64,000 nt of DNA. Origin: Rhodoplanes serenus. GTDB lineage: Bacteria; Pseudomonadota; Alphaproteobacteria; Rhizobiales; Xanthobacteraceae. The notes beneath the pieces were generated by a model. The model searched no databases and was not told the DNA's origin. It was given only the letters and a program-made list of their open reading frames with translations. Position numbers and translations under genes: made by a program. The stretch covers positions 62,001 through 126,000 of the forward strand of contig WNKV01000016.1 of assembly GCA_009720755.1 (NCBI GenBank). Direction: 5' to 3'. Below, piece after piece: positions 1 through 8,101 of this stretch. Each line of letters opens with the position of its first letter. The first letter of the stretch is position 1.

Positions 1-1
1 C

Positions 2-1684
2 CTGCGCCCGCGCCAGAAGACCTTCGTCGAGCGCAGCGTGGCTGCGCTCGCCTCCCGCGGCAACACGTTGGGCGTGGCGCCCACCGGCGCGGGAAAGACC
101 ATCATCCTCTCGGCGGTCACCGGCGAGATGATCGGCGACGGTGCCAAGGCCTGTGTGCTGGCGCATCGCGACGAGCTGACGGCGCAGAACCGCGCCAAGT
201 TCCAGCGGGTGGTGCCCGACGTCTCGACGTCGATCATCGACGCCACCGAGAAGTCGTGGGGTGGCCAGGTCGTCTTCGCCATGGTGCCGACGCTGGCGCG
301 GTCCTCGAACCTCGCCGACATGCCGCGCCTCGACCTCCTTGTCGTCGACGAGGCGCACCATGCCGTCGCCGACAGCTACCGCCGGATCATCGACCGGGTG
401 CGAGAGGCAAATCCCGATGCCCGGATCTTCGGCGTCACGGCGACGCCGAACCGGGGCGACCGGAAGGGACTGCGCGAGGTCTTCGACAATGTCGCCGACC
501 AGGTGCGGCTCGGTGAGCTGATCGCCTCGGGCCACCTCGTGCCGCCGCGCACCTTCGTCATCGACGTGGGCGTCCAGGACGAGCTGCGGTCGGTCCGCAA
601 GACGATGTCGGATTTCGACATGAACGAGGTGGCCGGCATCATGGACCGCGCCCCCGTCACGGACGAGGTGATCCGCCACTGGCAGGAGAAGGCGGGCGAC
701 CGGCAGACCGTCGTGTTCTGTTCCACCGTCGCCCATGCCGAACACGTCACCGACGCGTTTCGGGCGGCGGGTGTGTCTGCCGCGCTGATCCACGGCGATC
801 TCGCAGCCGAGACGCGCAAGGCGATCCTCGCCCGTTACGCCGTCGGCGACATCCGCGTCGTCGTCAACGTCGCGGTGCTGACCGAGGGCTGGGATCACCC
901 GCCCACCTCCTGCGCCGTTCTGCTGCGGCCGAGCTCCTACAAGTCCACCATGATCCAGATGATCGGGCGGGGCCTGCGCACCGTCGATCCGGAGGAATAC
1001 CCCGGCATCGTCAAGACCGACTGCATCGTTCTCGACTTCGGTACCTCGAGCCTGATCCACGGCACGCTGGAACAGGATGTCGATCTCGACGGCAACACCG
1101 CCGCTGGCGAGGCGCCGACGAAGACCTGCCCGGCCTGCGAGGCGGAGATTCCGATCGCCTCCACCGAATGCCCGCTCTGCGGCGAGACTTTCCCACGCGA
1201 AGATCTCGACGCGGGCGAAGGTGCGGCTGCCGTACCGCTCTCGGGCTTCATCATGACCGAGATCGACCTCCTGAAGCGGTCGAGCTTCGCATGGGTCGAC
1301 CTCTTCGGCACGGACGACGCGCTGATGGCTGCGGGTTTCGCGGCCTGGGGCGGCATCTTCTGGCTGGACGGGATCTGGTACGCGATCGGCGGGGCGAAAG
1401 GCGAACGCCCGCGGCTTCTGGGCGTGGGCGAACGCACGGTCTGTCTTGCGCAGGCCGACGACTGGCTCAACACCCACGAGACCGACGAGAGCGCCTTCAA
1501 GACCAGGTCGTGGCTGCGTCAGCCGCCGACCGAAAAGCAGCTGCAATATCTGCCGCCCGAGTGCCGCCATGACTTCGGACTGACGCGCTATCGCGCGTCG
1601 GCGCTGATGACCTTCGGTTTCAACAAGCGGGCCATTCGCCAGTTGATCGACGCGGCGGCCACCCCCGAACGGAGGGTAGCATGA
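2..1684 (+). CDS. SF2 DEAD/DEAH-box helicase, 5' end outside window
   Basis: The reading frame is open from base 2, so the start codon lies to the left; 560 codons are visible. The first visible residues (LRPRQ) look like the Q-like motif at the N-terminus of SSL2/UvsW-type superfamily 2 helicases. Next come Walker A APTGAGKT (about nt 77-100), a DEAH box (about nt 347-358), TATP (about nt 437), and a helicase C domain ending with the arginine-rich QMIGRGLR motif near nt 960. A zinc-ribbon-like pair of CPxC motifs lies at about nt 1128-1185. The last 150 residues are not recognised. It probably unwinds DNA during phage replication or recombination; the next gene starts only 3 bases after its stop. 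Family assignment is secure, exact role is inferred. Confidence 0.88.
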   Translation: MRPRQKTFVERSVAALASRGNTLGVAPTGAGKTIILSAVTGEMIGDGAKACVLAHRDELTAQNRAKFQRVVPDVSTSIIDATEKSWGGQVVFAMVPTLARSSNLADMPRLDLLVVDEAHHAVADSYRRIIDRVREANPDARIFGVTATPNRGDRKGLREVFDNVADQVRLGELIASGHLVPPRTFVIDVGVQDELRSVRKTMSDFDMNEVAGIMDRAPVTDEVIRHWQEKAGDRQTVVFCSTVAHAEHVTDAFRAAGVSAALIHGDLAAETRKAILARYAVGDIRVVVNVAVLTEGWDHPPTSCAVLLRPSSYKSTMIQMIGRGLRTVDPEEYPGIVKTDCIVLDFGTSSLIHGTLEQDVDLDGNTAAGEAPTKTCPACEAEIPIASTECPLCGETFPREDLDAGEGAAAVPLSGFIMTEIDLLKRSSFAWVDLFGTDDALMAAGFAAWGGIFWLDGIWYAIGGAKGERPRLLGVGERTVCLAQADDWLNTHETDESAFKTRSWLRQPPTEKQLQYLPPECRHDFGLTRYRASALMTFGFNKRAIRQLIDAAATPERRVA

Positions 1685-1687
1685 TCC

Positions 1688-2092
1688 ATGGCCTCTCCCA
1701 CCCACATGTCGGCCGAAGACCGGCGGCGGCTCTGGCATCCCCGCGGCGAGCTGTGCGCCGTCTGCCGACGTCCTGCGCGGGGCTTCGGCTGGCGCGAACC
1801 GTGGCGCACCCGCCGGCCGCGCCCATCCGTCTGGTTCTGCTCGATCACCTGCCAGGCCTGGTGGTCGCGCCTGGCGCGGAGGAATTCCATGGTTGACCTC
1901 ACCGAAGAAGAACGCATGGCCATCCTCGCCGCCGTCAAGCCGGTGGCCGCGATCTTGGATGAGATCGGCTGGCAGACCCGGCTTGCCGATCTTTCCGAAC
2001 ACCACGTGCTCTCGCTGATCGAGGTCGCCGTCGGCGGCTTCCAGGACGCGATGCGCGAGATCGCCGCCAGCAACCCGGATGTCCCGTTCTGA
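1688..2092 (+). CDS. Small zinc-binding phage protein (DUF6511-like)
   Basis: 134 residues. The N-terminal half has a CxxC pair (CAVC, near residue 23) and a second pair CSITC near residue 50, with aromatic and arginine-rich sequence between them, which fits a small zinc-binding module. The C-terminal half is helical and acidic. I associate this layout with DUF6511 proteins of alphaproteobacterial prophages, from memory and not by search. It lies between a helicase and a Cas4-like nuclease, and its stop overlaps the next start (TGATG), so it is translated with the replication genes. Function unknown. An internal ATG at 1706 is an alternative start. Confidence 0.7.
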   Translation: MASPTHMSAEDRRRLWHPRGELCAVCRRPARGFGWREPWRTRRPRPSVWFCSITCQAWWSRLARRNSMVDLTEEERMAILAAVKPVAAILDEIGWQTRLADLSEHHVLSLIEVAVGGFQDAMREIAASNPDVPF

Positions 2093-2859
2093 TGCTCGAC
2101 TACAACCATCGCCCGAAGCTGGCCGAGCTGGTGAACGCGGCCGTCGACACGGGGCTCGTCGCCGAGCGCGCGGCGGTTCCAGCCCGCGACTACCTCGGCG
2201 CTTCTCGCCTCGGCCATTCCTGCGAGCGAGCGCTGCAGTTCGAGTTCACGGCGACGCCGAAGGACGAGGGGCAGGATTTCACCGGCCAGTCGCTGCGCAT
2301 CTTCGCCATCGGCCACGCGCTCGAGGATCTGGCCGTCGCGTGGCTGCGTGGCGCGGGGTTCGACCTCTACACCCGAAAGGGCAACCGGCCCGATGGCGGC
2401 CAGTTCGGCTTCTCAGTCGCGGGCGGGCGCATCCGGGGCCATGTCGACGGGATCATTGCCGCCGGACCCGAGGGCATCGGCCTTGCCGTTCCCGCGCTCT
2501 GGGAATGCAAGACCATGAACGCGAAGAACTGGCGAGCCTGCGTCAAGGGCGGCGTGACGACGTCGAAGCCGGTCTATGCCGCCCAGATCGCGCTCTATCA
2601 GGCGTACATGGAAGCGACCGTTCCCGGCATCTCGACAGCCCCCGCGCTGTTCTCGGCGGTCAACAAGGACACGGCCGAACTTTATCACGAACCGGTCCCC
2701 TTCGACGCCGATCTCGCGCAGCGCATGTCGGATCGCGGCGTGCGGATCCTGCAGGCGACCGACGCGGGCGAACTCCTGCCGCGCGTCGCCACGAGCCGCG
2801 ATTACTTCGATTGCCGCTTCTGCCCATGGGCCGAACGGTGCTGGAGGCTCGCGCCGTGA
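2092..2859 (+). CDS. PD-(D/E)XK exonuclease, Cas4/RecB-like
   Basis: 255 residues. The central GHVDG (about residue 116) and LWECKTMNAK (about residue 140) match the D...ExK metal-binding core of RecB-family nucleases, followed by a QIALYQ motif typical of the family. One cysteine lies near residue 44 and three sit in CRFCPWAERC at the C-terminus, the arrangement that binds an iron-sulphur cluster in Cas4 and AddB nucleases. It is likely a recombination or end-processing nuclease of the phage. It starts on the stop of the preceding gene, and its own stop overlaps the GTG of the next gene, so the set is one operon. Catalytic class is clear from motifs; exact substrate is unknown. Confidence 0.85.
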   Translation: MLDYNHRPKLAELVNAAVDTGLVAERAAVPARDYLGASRLGHSCERALQFEFTATPKDEGQDFTGQSLRIFAIGHALEDLAVAWLRGAGFDLYTRKGNRPDGGQFGFSVAGGRIRGHVDGIIAAGPEGIGLAVPALWECKTMNAKNWRACVKGGVTTSKPVYAAQIALYQAYMEATVPGISTAPALFSAVNKDTAELYHEPVPFDADLAQRMSDRGVRILQATDAGELLPRVATSRDYFDCRFCPWAERCWRLAP

Positions 2860-5147
2860 CCAGCGACGTCCTGCACTTCAACCCATGGACGGACTTCAAC
2901 GACGTTCCCACGGCCGAGTCGTCCTTCGACTGCGACCCCGATCCCGGTCAGATCGTGACCTTCCTCGACACCGTGTTCAGCTGGTGCGAGGGGCTGATTC
3001 CGCTGCGCGGGTTCGTCGACAAGGGGCAGAGCCGGGACGGCAAGCCGCACAACATCTGGATCCCGGCCGACGAGACCGCGCCCGAGAAGCTCACGACCTT
3101 CGCGGCATGGGCCAATCGCGAAGGCGCTGCCGTCTACGTCATCCCCGGCACGGTCGCCGAACAGGGGCAGGCCCGCGCCGCCGATGTGCTCCAGATGCAG
3201 GCCGTCGTCGTCGATCTCGACGCGGGCGACATTCCGGCGAAGCTCGACCACGTCACCGGTCACCTCGGCGCACCCGCGCTGATCGTCGAAAGCGGCGGGC
3301 GCACGCCCGAGGGTGCGGCCAAGCTCCATGCCTGGTGGAAACTGACCGAGCCCGCGGAGGGCGAAGATCTGGCCACCCTGTGTCGCCTGCGTGGCGAGAT
3401 CGCCGTCAAGGTCGGGGGCGACACGCACTTCCGCTCGGCCCACCAGCCGATCCGGGTGCCGGGCACAGTCTATCACAAGCATGGCCATCAGCGCCTCGTC
3501 CAGATCCGCGAGCATCGCGCGAGCGAAGTCGACCTGCGGGAGTTCGCCGAAGCCGTCGACGCCATGCCGCCGCTCCCCGGCGTTGGCTTCGCCAGCGATC
3601 AAACAGCCCCGCCGACCAAGCCCGGCATCGACGCGATCCTCACCACACCGGTGCGCGAGGGGGCGGTCGATGACTGGTCCCGTTATCAGGGCGCGAGCGC
3701 CGCCATCGGCCACTATATCCGCCTGGTGCACGAAGGTCGCCTCGACCCGTTCGAGGGTTGGGAGGCGATCTGCGGCTACAACGCCGCCATGCTGCGTCCC
3801 TCTTGGCCGCTCGATCGACTGCAGGCCGAGGCCGAGCGTCTATGGGCGCTCCATGTGAAGCGCAACGGCACGCCGCTCCTGCGCGCGGCATGCACGGACG
3901 CTCCAGCAAGCCCGCTGCCCACTTTCAGCCTCGGCGCGCTGCTCGATGACCAGAGCCCCATGCCGGTCGACATCATCGCGCCGCGCGTGCTGACGCCGGG
4001 CGGCATGCTGGTGCTCGGCGGTGCGCCGAAGGTCGGCAAGAGCGATTTCCTGATCTCCTGGCTCGTGCACATGGCGGCGGGGGTGCCGTTCCTCGGCTTC
4101 GCGCCGCCCCGGCCGCTCCGCGTGTTCTATCTGCAGGCGGAGATCCAGTATCACTATCTGCGCGAGCGCATGCAGCAGATCGTGCTGCCAGCTGCCGTGA
4201 TCGCCGCCGCGCGCGACACCTTCGTCGGCACGCCGAAGCTCCAGCTCCTGCTCGACGCCGAGGGCGTCGCCCGGGTTGTCGAAGCCGTCCGGGCAGCCTT
4301 TCCCGACGCGCCGCCCGACATCCTCTGTATCGACCCGATCCGCAACCTCTTCGACGGCGGCCCGGAGGGCGGCGGGGAGAACGACAATACCGCCATGATG
4401 TTCTTCCTGAAGGACCGGGTGGAGCCCCTGCGCGAGGCGGTCAACCCCGAAGCCGGGGTGATTCTCGCTCATCACACGCGCAAAGCCACGAAGCACCAGG
4501 TCAAGGAGGATCCCTTCCTCGCCCTGTCAGGGGCCAGCGCGCTGCGTGGCTTCTACACCAGCGGCATCCTGATGCATCGGCCCGACGAGGACAGCACGGT
4601 CCGCCGTCTGGAAATCGAGCTCCGGAACGGGCCCACGCTCGCCGGAAAGCTGATCGACAAGGTGAAAGGTGAGTGGGTCGAACTGAACCCGATGAACGAG
4701 CGCCTGGCGCGCAAGGACGTCGGCGCCAAGCTCGATGCCGAGCGGCTGCGCAAGGGCGACGTGATCCTGTCGATTCTGCACGAAGAGGCTGGGGCCGGGC
4801 GGCTCTACACCAGCACGCAGTTCGGTGAGTCCTTCGAGAACAAGGCGGGCCTCGGCAGCAAATACACCATCCGCGATCGGATCGGCGTGCTGACGACGAA
4901 GGGGCAGATCAAGTTCCTGCGCGATGGCCGCCCGTTCGGCAAACCCGTCGTCCGATCCCGCTTCGGTTATCTCGTCGTCGAGGACATGCGTTTCGGCACC
5001 GAGACGCAGATCGACCGCGAAACCGGCGAGGTGCTGGGCGAAGGCCAGCCGGTGCTGCCGAGCCATTACAAATGCTCGAGCACTGGCGCCTGTCTGGAGG
5101 TCGAGAACCCCGCCGTCTGGGTCTATCCGGAGGGGCTCGATGACTGA
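2856..5147 (+). CDS. Phage replication protein: RepB-like primase plus AAA helicase
   Basis: 763 residues from GTG 2856, chosen because it overlaps the upstream stop by four bases (GTGA) and because sequence further upstream in this frame belongs to the nuclease read in another frame. The first 300 residues resemble the RepB-like primase fold (conserved stretch around HAWWKL, then RSAHQPIRVPG). A RecA/AAA_25-like ATPase follows: Walker A GGAPKVGKS near residue 388, a Walker B-like IDPIRNLFDGG near 490, and AHHTRK near 537. Such fusions prime and unwind DNA at plasmid and phage origins. A repeat-rich possible origin follows directly downstream. The family is solid; the claim that it is the initiator is inference. 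Confidence 0.82.
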   Translation: MTSDVLHFNPWTDFNDVPTAESSFDCDPDPGQIVTFLDTVFSWCEGLIPLRGFVDKGQSRDGKPHNIWIPADETAPEKLTTFAAWANREGAAVYVIPGTVAEQGQARAADVLQMQAVVVDLDAGDIPAKLDHVTGHLGAPALIVESGGRTPEGAAKLHAWWKLTEPAEGEDLATLCRLRGEIAVKVGGDTHFRSAHQPIRVPGTVYHKHGHQRLVQIREHRASEVDLREFAEAVDAMPPLPGVGFASDQTAPPTKPGIDAILTTPVREGAVDDWSRYQGASAAIGHYIRLVHEGRLDPFEGWEAICGYNAAMLRPSWPLDRLQAEAERLWALHVKRNGTPLLRAACTDAPASPLPTFSLGALLDDQSPMPVDIIAPRVLTPGGMLVLGGAPKVGKSDFLISWLVHMAAGVPFLGFAPPRPLRVFYLQAEIQYHYLRERMQQIVLPAAVIAAARDTFVGTPKLQLLLDAEGVARVVEAVRAAFPDAPPDILCIDPIRNLFDGGPEGGGENDNTAMMFFLKDRVEPLREAVNPEAGVILAHHTRKATKHQVKEDPFLALSGASALRGFYTSGILMHRPDEDSTVRRLEIELRNGPTLAGKLIDKVKGEWVELNPMNERLARKDVGAKLDAERLRKGDVILSILHEEAGAGRLYTSTQFGESFENKAGLGSKYTIRDRIGVLTTKGQIKFLRDGRPFGKPVVRSRFGYLVVEDMRFGTETQIDRETGEVLGEGQPVLPSHYKCSSTGACLEVENPAVWVYPEGLDD

Positions 5148-5151
5148 CTTC

Positions 5152-5281
5152 GTCCTCCCGAAAATCTTCCTCGTCCTCAGGACGAAGTTGTCGGTCCTCG
5201 TCCTCGCTTCGTCCTCAGTCAACGAAATCAATGGTTTGCAGAGGACGAGGACAAACAACTCGGTCCTCCTTGTTCGTCCTC
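5152..5281. repeat. Cluster of nine GTCCTC/GAGGAC motifs, possible origin
   Basis: GTCCTC occurs at 5152, 5173, 5194, 5200, 5211, 5263 and 5276, and its complement GAGGAC at 5241 and 5247. The first three copies are exactly 21 bases apart, two helical turns. The cluster starts inside the few bases after the primase-helicase stop and ends before a hairpin region. Short repeats on helical phase next to a replication gene are typical of iteron origins. No protein-binding data exist here, so origin function is inference. Confidence 0.45.
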
Positions 5282-5344
5282 CGAAACGACGAAAACCGCA
5301 ATCTACTCAGATACTTGCGACTTCAGGAGGAATGATAAGGAAAC

Positions 5345-5398
5345 CCCCATACTACGTATGGGGAGGCCACCCCTCAGGGTTGGCCTCTCATCCCATAC
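5345..5398. repeat. Adjacent inverted repeats between replication gene and ruvC-like gene
   Basis: CCCCATAC (5345-5352) and GTATGGGG (5356-5363) form an 8-bp inverted repeat with a 3-base centre. The next hairpin has arms GAGGCCA (5363-5369) and TGGCCTC (5381-5387) with further pairing inside. CCCATAC recurs at 5392-5398. The set could be an operator, a replication-origin element or a transcription hairpin; it lacks the T-run of an intrinsic terminator. Apart from this and the GTCCTC cluster, the 383-base gap 5148-5530 holds no convincing gene. Confidence 0.45.
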
Positions 5399-5530
5399 GT
5401 CTGGGTCAGCCGCGCGCTCCGCCGTGACGGTCCTTTGCGCTTCCCGATCCGACGACGGCGGTCCGTACCGCCAAGCACTGAACCGCCGTCGTCTTCCACC
5501 GCGACAAGCCACCGGCAAAGGAGACCCATC

Positions 5531-6070
5531 ATGGCTCAGCCGACTCTGATCCCGATTCCCGACGGTGCAAGGATCGAATCGCAGCCGCTCGACACGCCCC
5601 GCACCCGCTGCATCCTCGCGCTCGACCTCGGCACCTCGACCGGCTGGGCGCTGCGCGGCCACGACGGTCTGATCACCAGCGGCACGGCCAGCTTCCGCCC
5701 CGGCCGCTTCGACGGCGGCGGCATGCGCTATCTGCGGTTCACCAACTGGCTGACCGAGATCGATCGGGTGTCCGGGCCCATCGCCGCCATCTGGTTCGAG
5801 GAGGTCCGCCGCCACGCGGGCACCGACGCGAGCCATGTCTACGGCGGGCTGATGGCAACGCTGACCGCATGGGCCGAGCTGCGCGGCGTTCCCTACGAGG
5901 GCGTCCCGGTCGGCTCGATCAAGCGCCACGCCGCGGGCAGGGGCAATGCCGACAAGACCGCGATGGTCGCCGCCATCCGCGCCCGCGGCTTCAGCCCGGC
6001 CGACGACAACGAGGCCGACGCGATCGCCATCCTGTTGTGGGCCATCGAGACGAATGGGGGCGTCGCATGA
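5531..6070 (+). CDS. RuvC-like Holliday junction resolvase
   Basis: 179 residues from ATG 5531, which is preceded at a good distance by AAAGGAGA (5517-5524). It has the RNase H-fold RuvC signature: the first catalytic aspartate in LDLGTSTGWA (Asp near 32), a glutamate in IWFEEV, and a C-terminal acidic helix NEADAIAILLWA. Phages of this kind carry a RuvC-like enzyme to resolve branched DNA before packaging. The following small gene starts on its stop codon. Family is clear; in vivo substrate is inferred. Confidence 0.85.
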   Translation: MAQPTLIPIPDGARIESQPLDTPRTRCILALDLGTSTGWALRGHDGLITSGTASFRPGRFDGGGMRYLRFTNWLTEIDRVSGPIAAIWFEEVRRHAGTDASHVYGGLMATLTAWAELRGVPYEGVPVGSIKRHAAGRGNADKTAMVAAIRARGFSPADDNEADAIAILLWAIETNGGVA

Positions 6071-6267
6071 GGTGGCATCCGCCCGGCTACGGCGGCCACC
6101 GCCGCGACCCCGAACAGGTCAAGCGTGACGGCTGGCGCGAACAGGGATTGCTCGCCGTCGCCCTCGATGACCAGCGCCTCACCTGGCCCGAGCGCGAGCT
6201 GGTCCGACAGCTCGGCGAGAAGCTCTACGGCTCGCGGCCCGAGACCCGGGAGATGCGCCATGGCTGA
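6067..6267 (+). CDS. Small phage protein of unknown function
   Basis: 66 residues, charged, no membrane segment or recognisable motif. ATG 6067 overlaps the stop of the ruvC-like gene (ATGA), and its last codons overlap the start of the next gene at 6260, so it is embedded in a translationally coupled run. That tight packing is the main evidence that it is real. I do not recognise its family. Confidence 0.6.
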   Translation: MRWHPPGYGGHRRDPEQVKRDGWREQGLLAVALDDQRLTWPERELVRQLGEKLYGSRPETREMRHG

Positions 6268-6685
6268 GCGCACCTGGACGGCCGACGACGTCGCCGACCA
6301 TTTCGAGGAGGCGTTCCGCACGCTGCGCAAGCTGCCGCCCGTCAAGGTGCAGGGCTATTTCAGCATCTGGCCTGCCGTGCTGCGTACCGCCCGCGAGATC
6401 GCCTTCATGGAGCCCGAGCCCATGCGCATCTGGCCCTCGGCCGCGGCGATCACCCGGCTCGAGCAGACCTTCGACTGGGTGCTGTGGATCGAGGAGGCCG
6501 AGCGCAAGCTGATCTGGTCGCGCGCCGCCCGCGTGCCGTGGAAGCAGATCAGCGGCGAACTGGGCTGCGACCGGACCACCGCATGGCGGCGCTGGCAGCT
6601 CGCGCTCACCAAGATCGCGGCGCGGCTGAACGCCGATCGACCTGAAAGTGTTGCAACACTTTTCCATTCGACACGTGCAACATGA
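6260..6685 (+). CDS. HTH protein, DUF6362-like
   Basis: 141 residues. The C-terminal third contains a helix-turn-helix (WKQISGELGCDRTTAWRRW), preceded by a tryptophan-rich helical segment (IWPSAAAITRLEQTF, WVLWIEEAERKLIW). I recall this pattern as the DUF6362 family found in alphaproteobacterial prophages. It ends the early operon and may be a late-gene regulator or a terminase-like DNA-binding protein; the role is inferred only from the HTH and position. ATG 6260 overlaps the previous gene by 8 bases. Confidence 0.68.
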   Translation: MAERTWTADDVADHFEEAFRTLRKLPPVKVQGYFSIWPAVLRTAREIAFMEPEPMRIWPSAAAITRLEQTFDWVLWIEEAERKLIWSRAARVPWKQISGELGCDRTTAWRRWQLALTKIAARLNADRPESVATLFHSTRAT

Positions 6686-7157
6686 TCATGGTATCCGGAG
6701 GTCATCGTGGGGAGAGTGCGCCGAAGGGCTCGCTCTCCCTTTTTCGTTGGCCGGCTGCCGCTGGCTGCCGGAGTCCAGCCGGAAGCCGATCGGGCGGACG
6801 GGAGCGGTCGGAAGCGGCGACAGTTCGAAACCGTGCAAGCGGTCTGCATCTGACCGTTTCGAACTGTCTCTGATGGCGCCTAAGCCGCTGAAATCTTGGT
6901 TCCTTCCTGAGTACTGGCGTATGCGGGAGGACGCCGCGTGGCGGTTCGCTAGCGTCAGCCCGGACTTTTTGGGAAGCCACCCAGAAGCCAGAAGCCACCC
7001 ACGTCGCTGAACGCTACGAAATAACAAAGGCGTGGATAGCCTCATGGTTGGCTTCCGCCTGGACCCCGTGGTGTTCGATGGCGTCCAGCGTCGGAGTCCA
7101 GAAGCACAGTCCAGTCGTCGTCGGCGAACTGCGGGGCGTAGCTCAATGTTGCGCCGG
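6686..7157. other. 472-base gap with inverted and direct repeats
   Basis: No gene is convincing here. A 13-base inverted repeat, GACAGTTCGAAAC at 6819-6831 and its complement at 6856-6868, surrounds a 24-base centre. GAAGCCACCCA occurs twice (6973-6983 and 6991-7001) with a partial copy between. GTCCAG occurs three times between 7083 and 7113. The gap separates the early operon (plus strand) from the convergent NYN gene (minus strand), so the repeats could serve termination, regulation or packaging. At 7132-7148 there is a short stretch resembling a tRNA 5' end, which does not extend into a tRNA. Confidence 0.5.
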
Positions 7158-7925
7158 TCAGCTAGCTGCGAGGCTCTTCTTGTTTCGCTTCACCCTGATC
7201 ATGAGGACCTTTTCGCTTAGACGCTTGGTCTCGAAGGCGCCGGTGCTTTCAACCAGGTTGCTGAGCTTCGTGTGGCCGAAGCTTCGTGGGTCGAAGTCGG
7301 GGGCGATGTTCAAGATGCGGCTGCCGACGCCACCGAGCATCGCCCATCCATCGTCGTCCTCGAGGCCGGCCATCGCCTTGCGGATCGTCGGCGTTGCCTT
7401 GCTCGCAGGCTCCTTCTTCTTCTCGCGATCGGGCGCGACCGCACCGACCGGAAGGTCAAGGGCTGGCTGGGGCTCGGCGGTCTCGATGAGGTTTTCGACG
7501 TAGATGAAGCGGGTGCAGGCGTTCCGGAACGCCTCCGGCGTCTTGTGCTCGCCGAAGCCATAGACGGCCAGACCATCTTCGCGGAGCCGCTGCGCGAGGC
7601 GCGTGAAGTCACTGTCCGAGCTCACGAGGCAGAACCCGTCGAGCGTGCGCTTGTACAACAGGTCCATCGCGTCGATGACGAGGGCGATGTCGGAGGCGTT
7701 CTTCCCGGAGGTGTTGCTGCGCTGCTGGTGCTGGAGGATCGCGAGCGACTGCACGGCGCTGTCCCAGGCGGCAAGCCGCGCACCCGAGAAGTCGCCATAG
7801 ATGCGCCGGACGTTGGCTTCGCCGAGCGAGGCGATCTCGTCGAAGATCGCGCTCGCATAGCGCGCGCTGGTGTTGTCGGCGTCGATGAGAACCGCGAGCC
7901 GGAGACTGTCGCTCCCTTCCGCCAT
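7158..7925 (-). CDS. NYN-domain nuclease-like protein with C-terminal LOTUS/OST-HTH
   Basis: 255 residues from ATG 7925; a GGAGG lies just upstream, and a second ATG two codons earlier (7931) is possible. The N-terminal NYN (PIN-like) fold shows IDADN near residue 15, a second acidic motif IDAMDLLY, and VSSDSDF, the LabA/Limkain-type metal-binding residues. Residues from about 175 to 245 resemble an OST-HTH/LOTUS domain, an RNA-binding winged helix. It is therefore a likely RNA-targeting nuclease. It runs against the phage operons and is divergent from the methyltransferase gene, suggesting separate expression, possibly in the lysogen. Family clear, role unknown. Confidence 0.82.
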   Translation of the reverse strand: MAEGSDSLRLAVLIDADNTSARYASAIFDEIASLGEANVRRIYGDFSGARLAAWDSAVQSLAILQHQQRSNTSGKNASDIALVIDAMDLLYKRTLDGFCLVSSDSDFTRLAQRLREDGLAVYGFGEHKTPEAFRNACTRFIYVENLIETAEPQPALDLPVGAVAPDREKKKEPASKATPTIRKAMAGLEDDDGWAMLGGVGSRILNIAPDFDPRSFGHTKLSNLVESTGAFETKRLSEKVLMIRVKRNKKSLAAS

Positions 7926-8101
7926 CAGCATACTCCTCCGTCCTTGCCTCAGAAAAGGGCCGCCCACGCCCCGCTTCGTCCGGGACCGCTGGAAGAACCG
8001 CGCAGGTCTGCCGTCCCTGAGCCGGGGTCTCGTTACTCGGCTGCGGCCGGCGGCCGGACTCGATCCGCGCCACAACGACCACTATCACAGAACGAACCTG
8101 C

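Noticed and set aside
2079-2855. Upstream extension of the primase-helicase frame by 259 codons
   Set aside because: It overlaps the whole Cas4-like nuclease gene in another frame and is arginine-rich; GTG 2856 is the natural coupled start.
5140-5427. A 95-codon open frame starting ATG on the end of the primase-helicase gene
   Set aside because: It consists largely of the translated GTCCTC repeats and the hairpins, shows no protein-like pattern, and has no homologue I recognise. The DNA repeats explain it better.
7132-7148. GGGGCGTAGCTCAATG looks like the first 16 bases of a tRNA
   Set aside because: The following bases do not form D, anticodon or T arms, and the sequence runs into the 3' end of the NYN gene. 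Treated as coincidence or a very old remnant.
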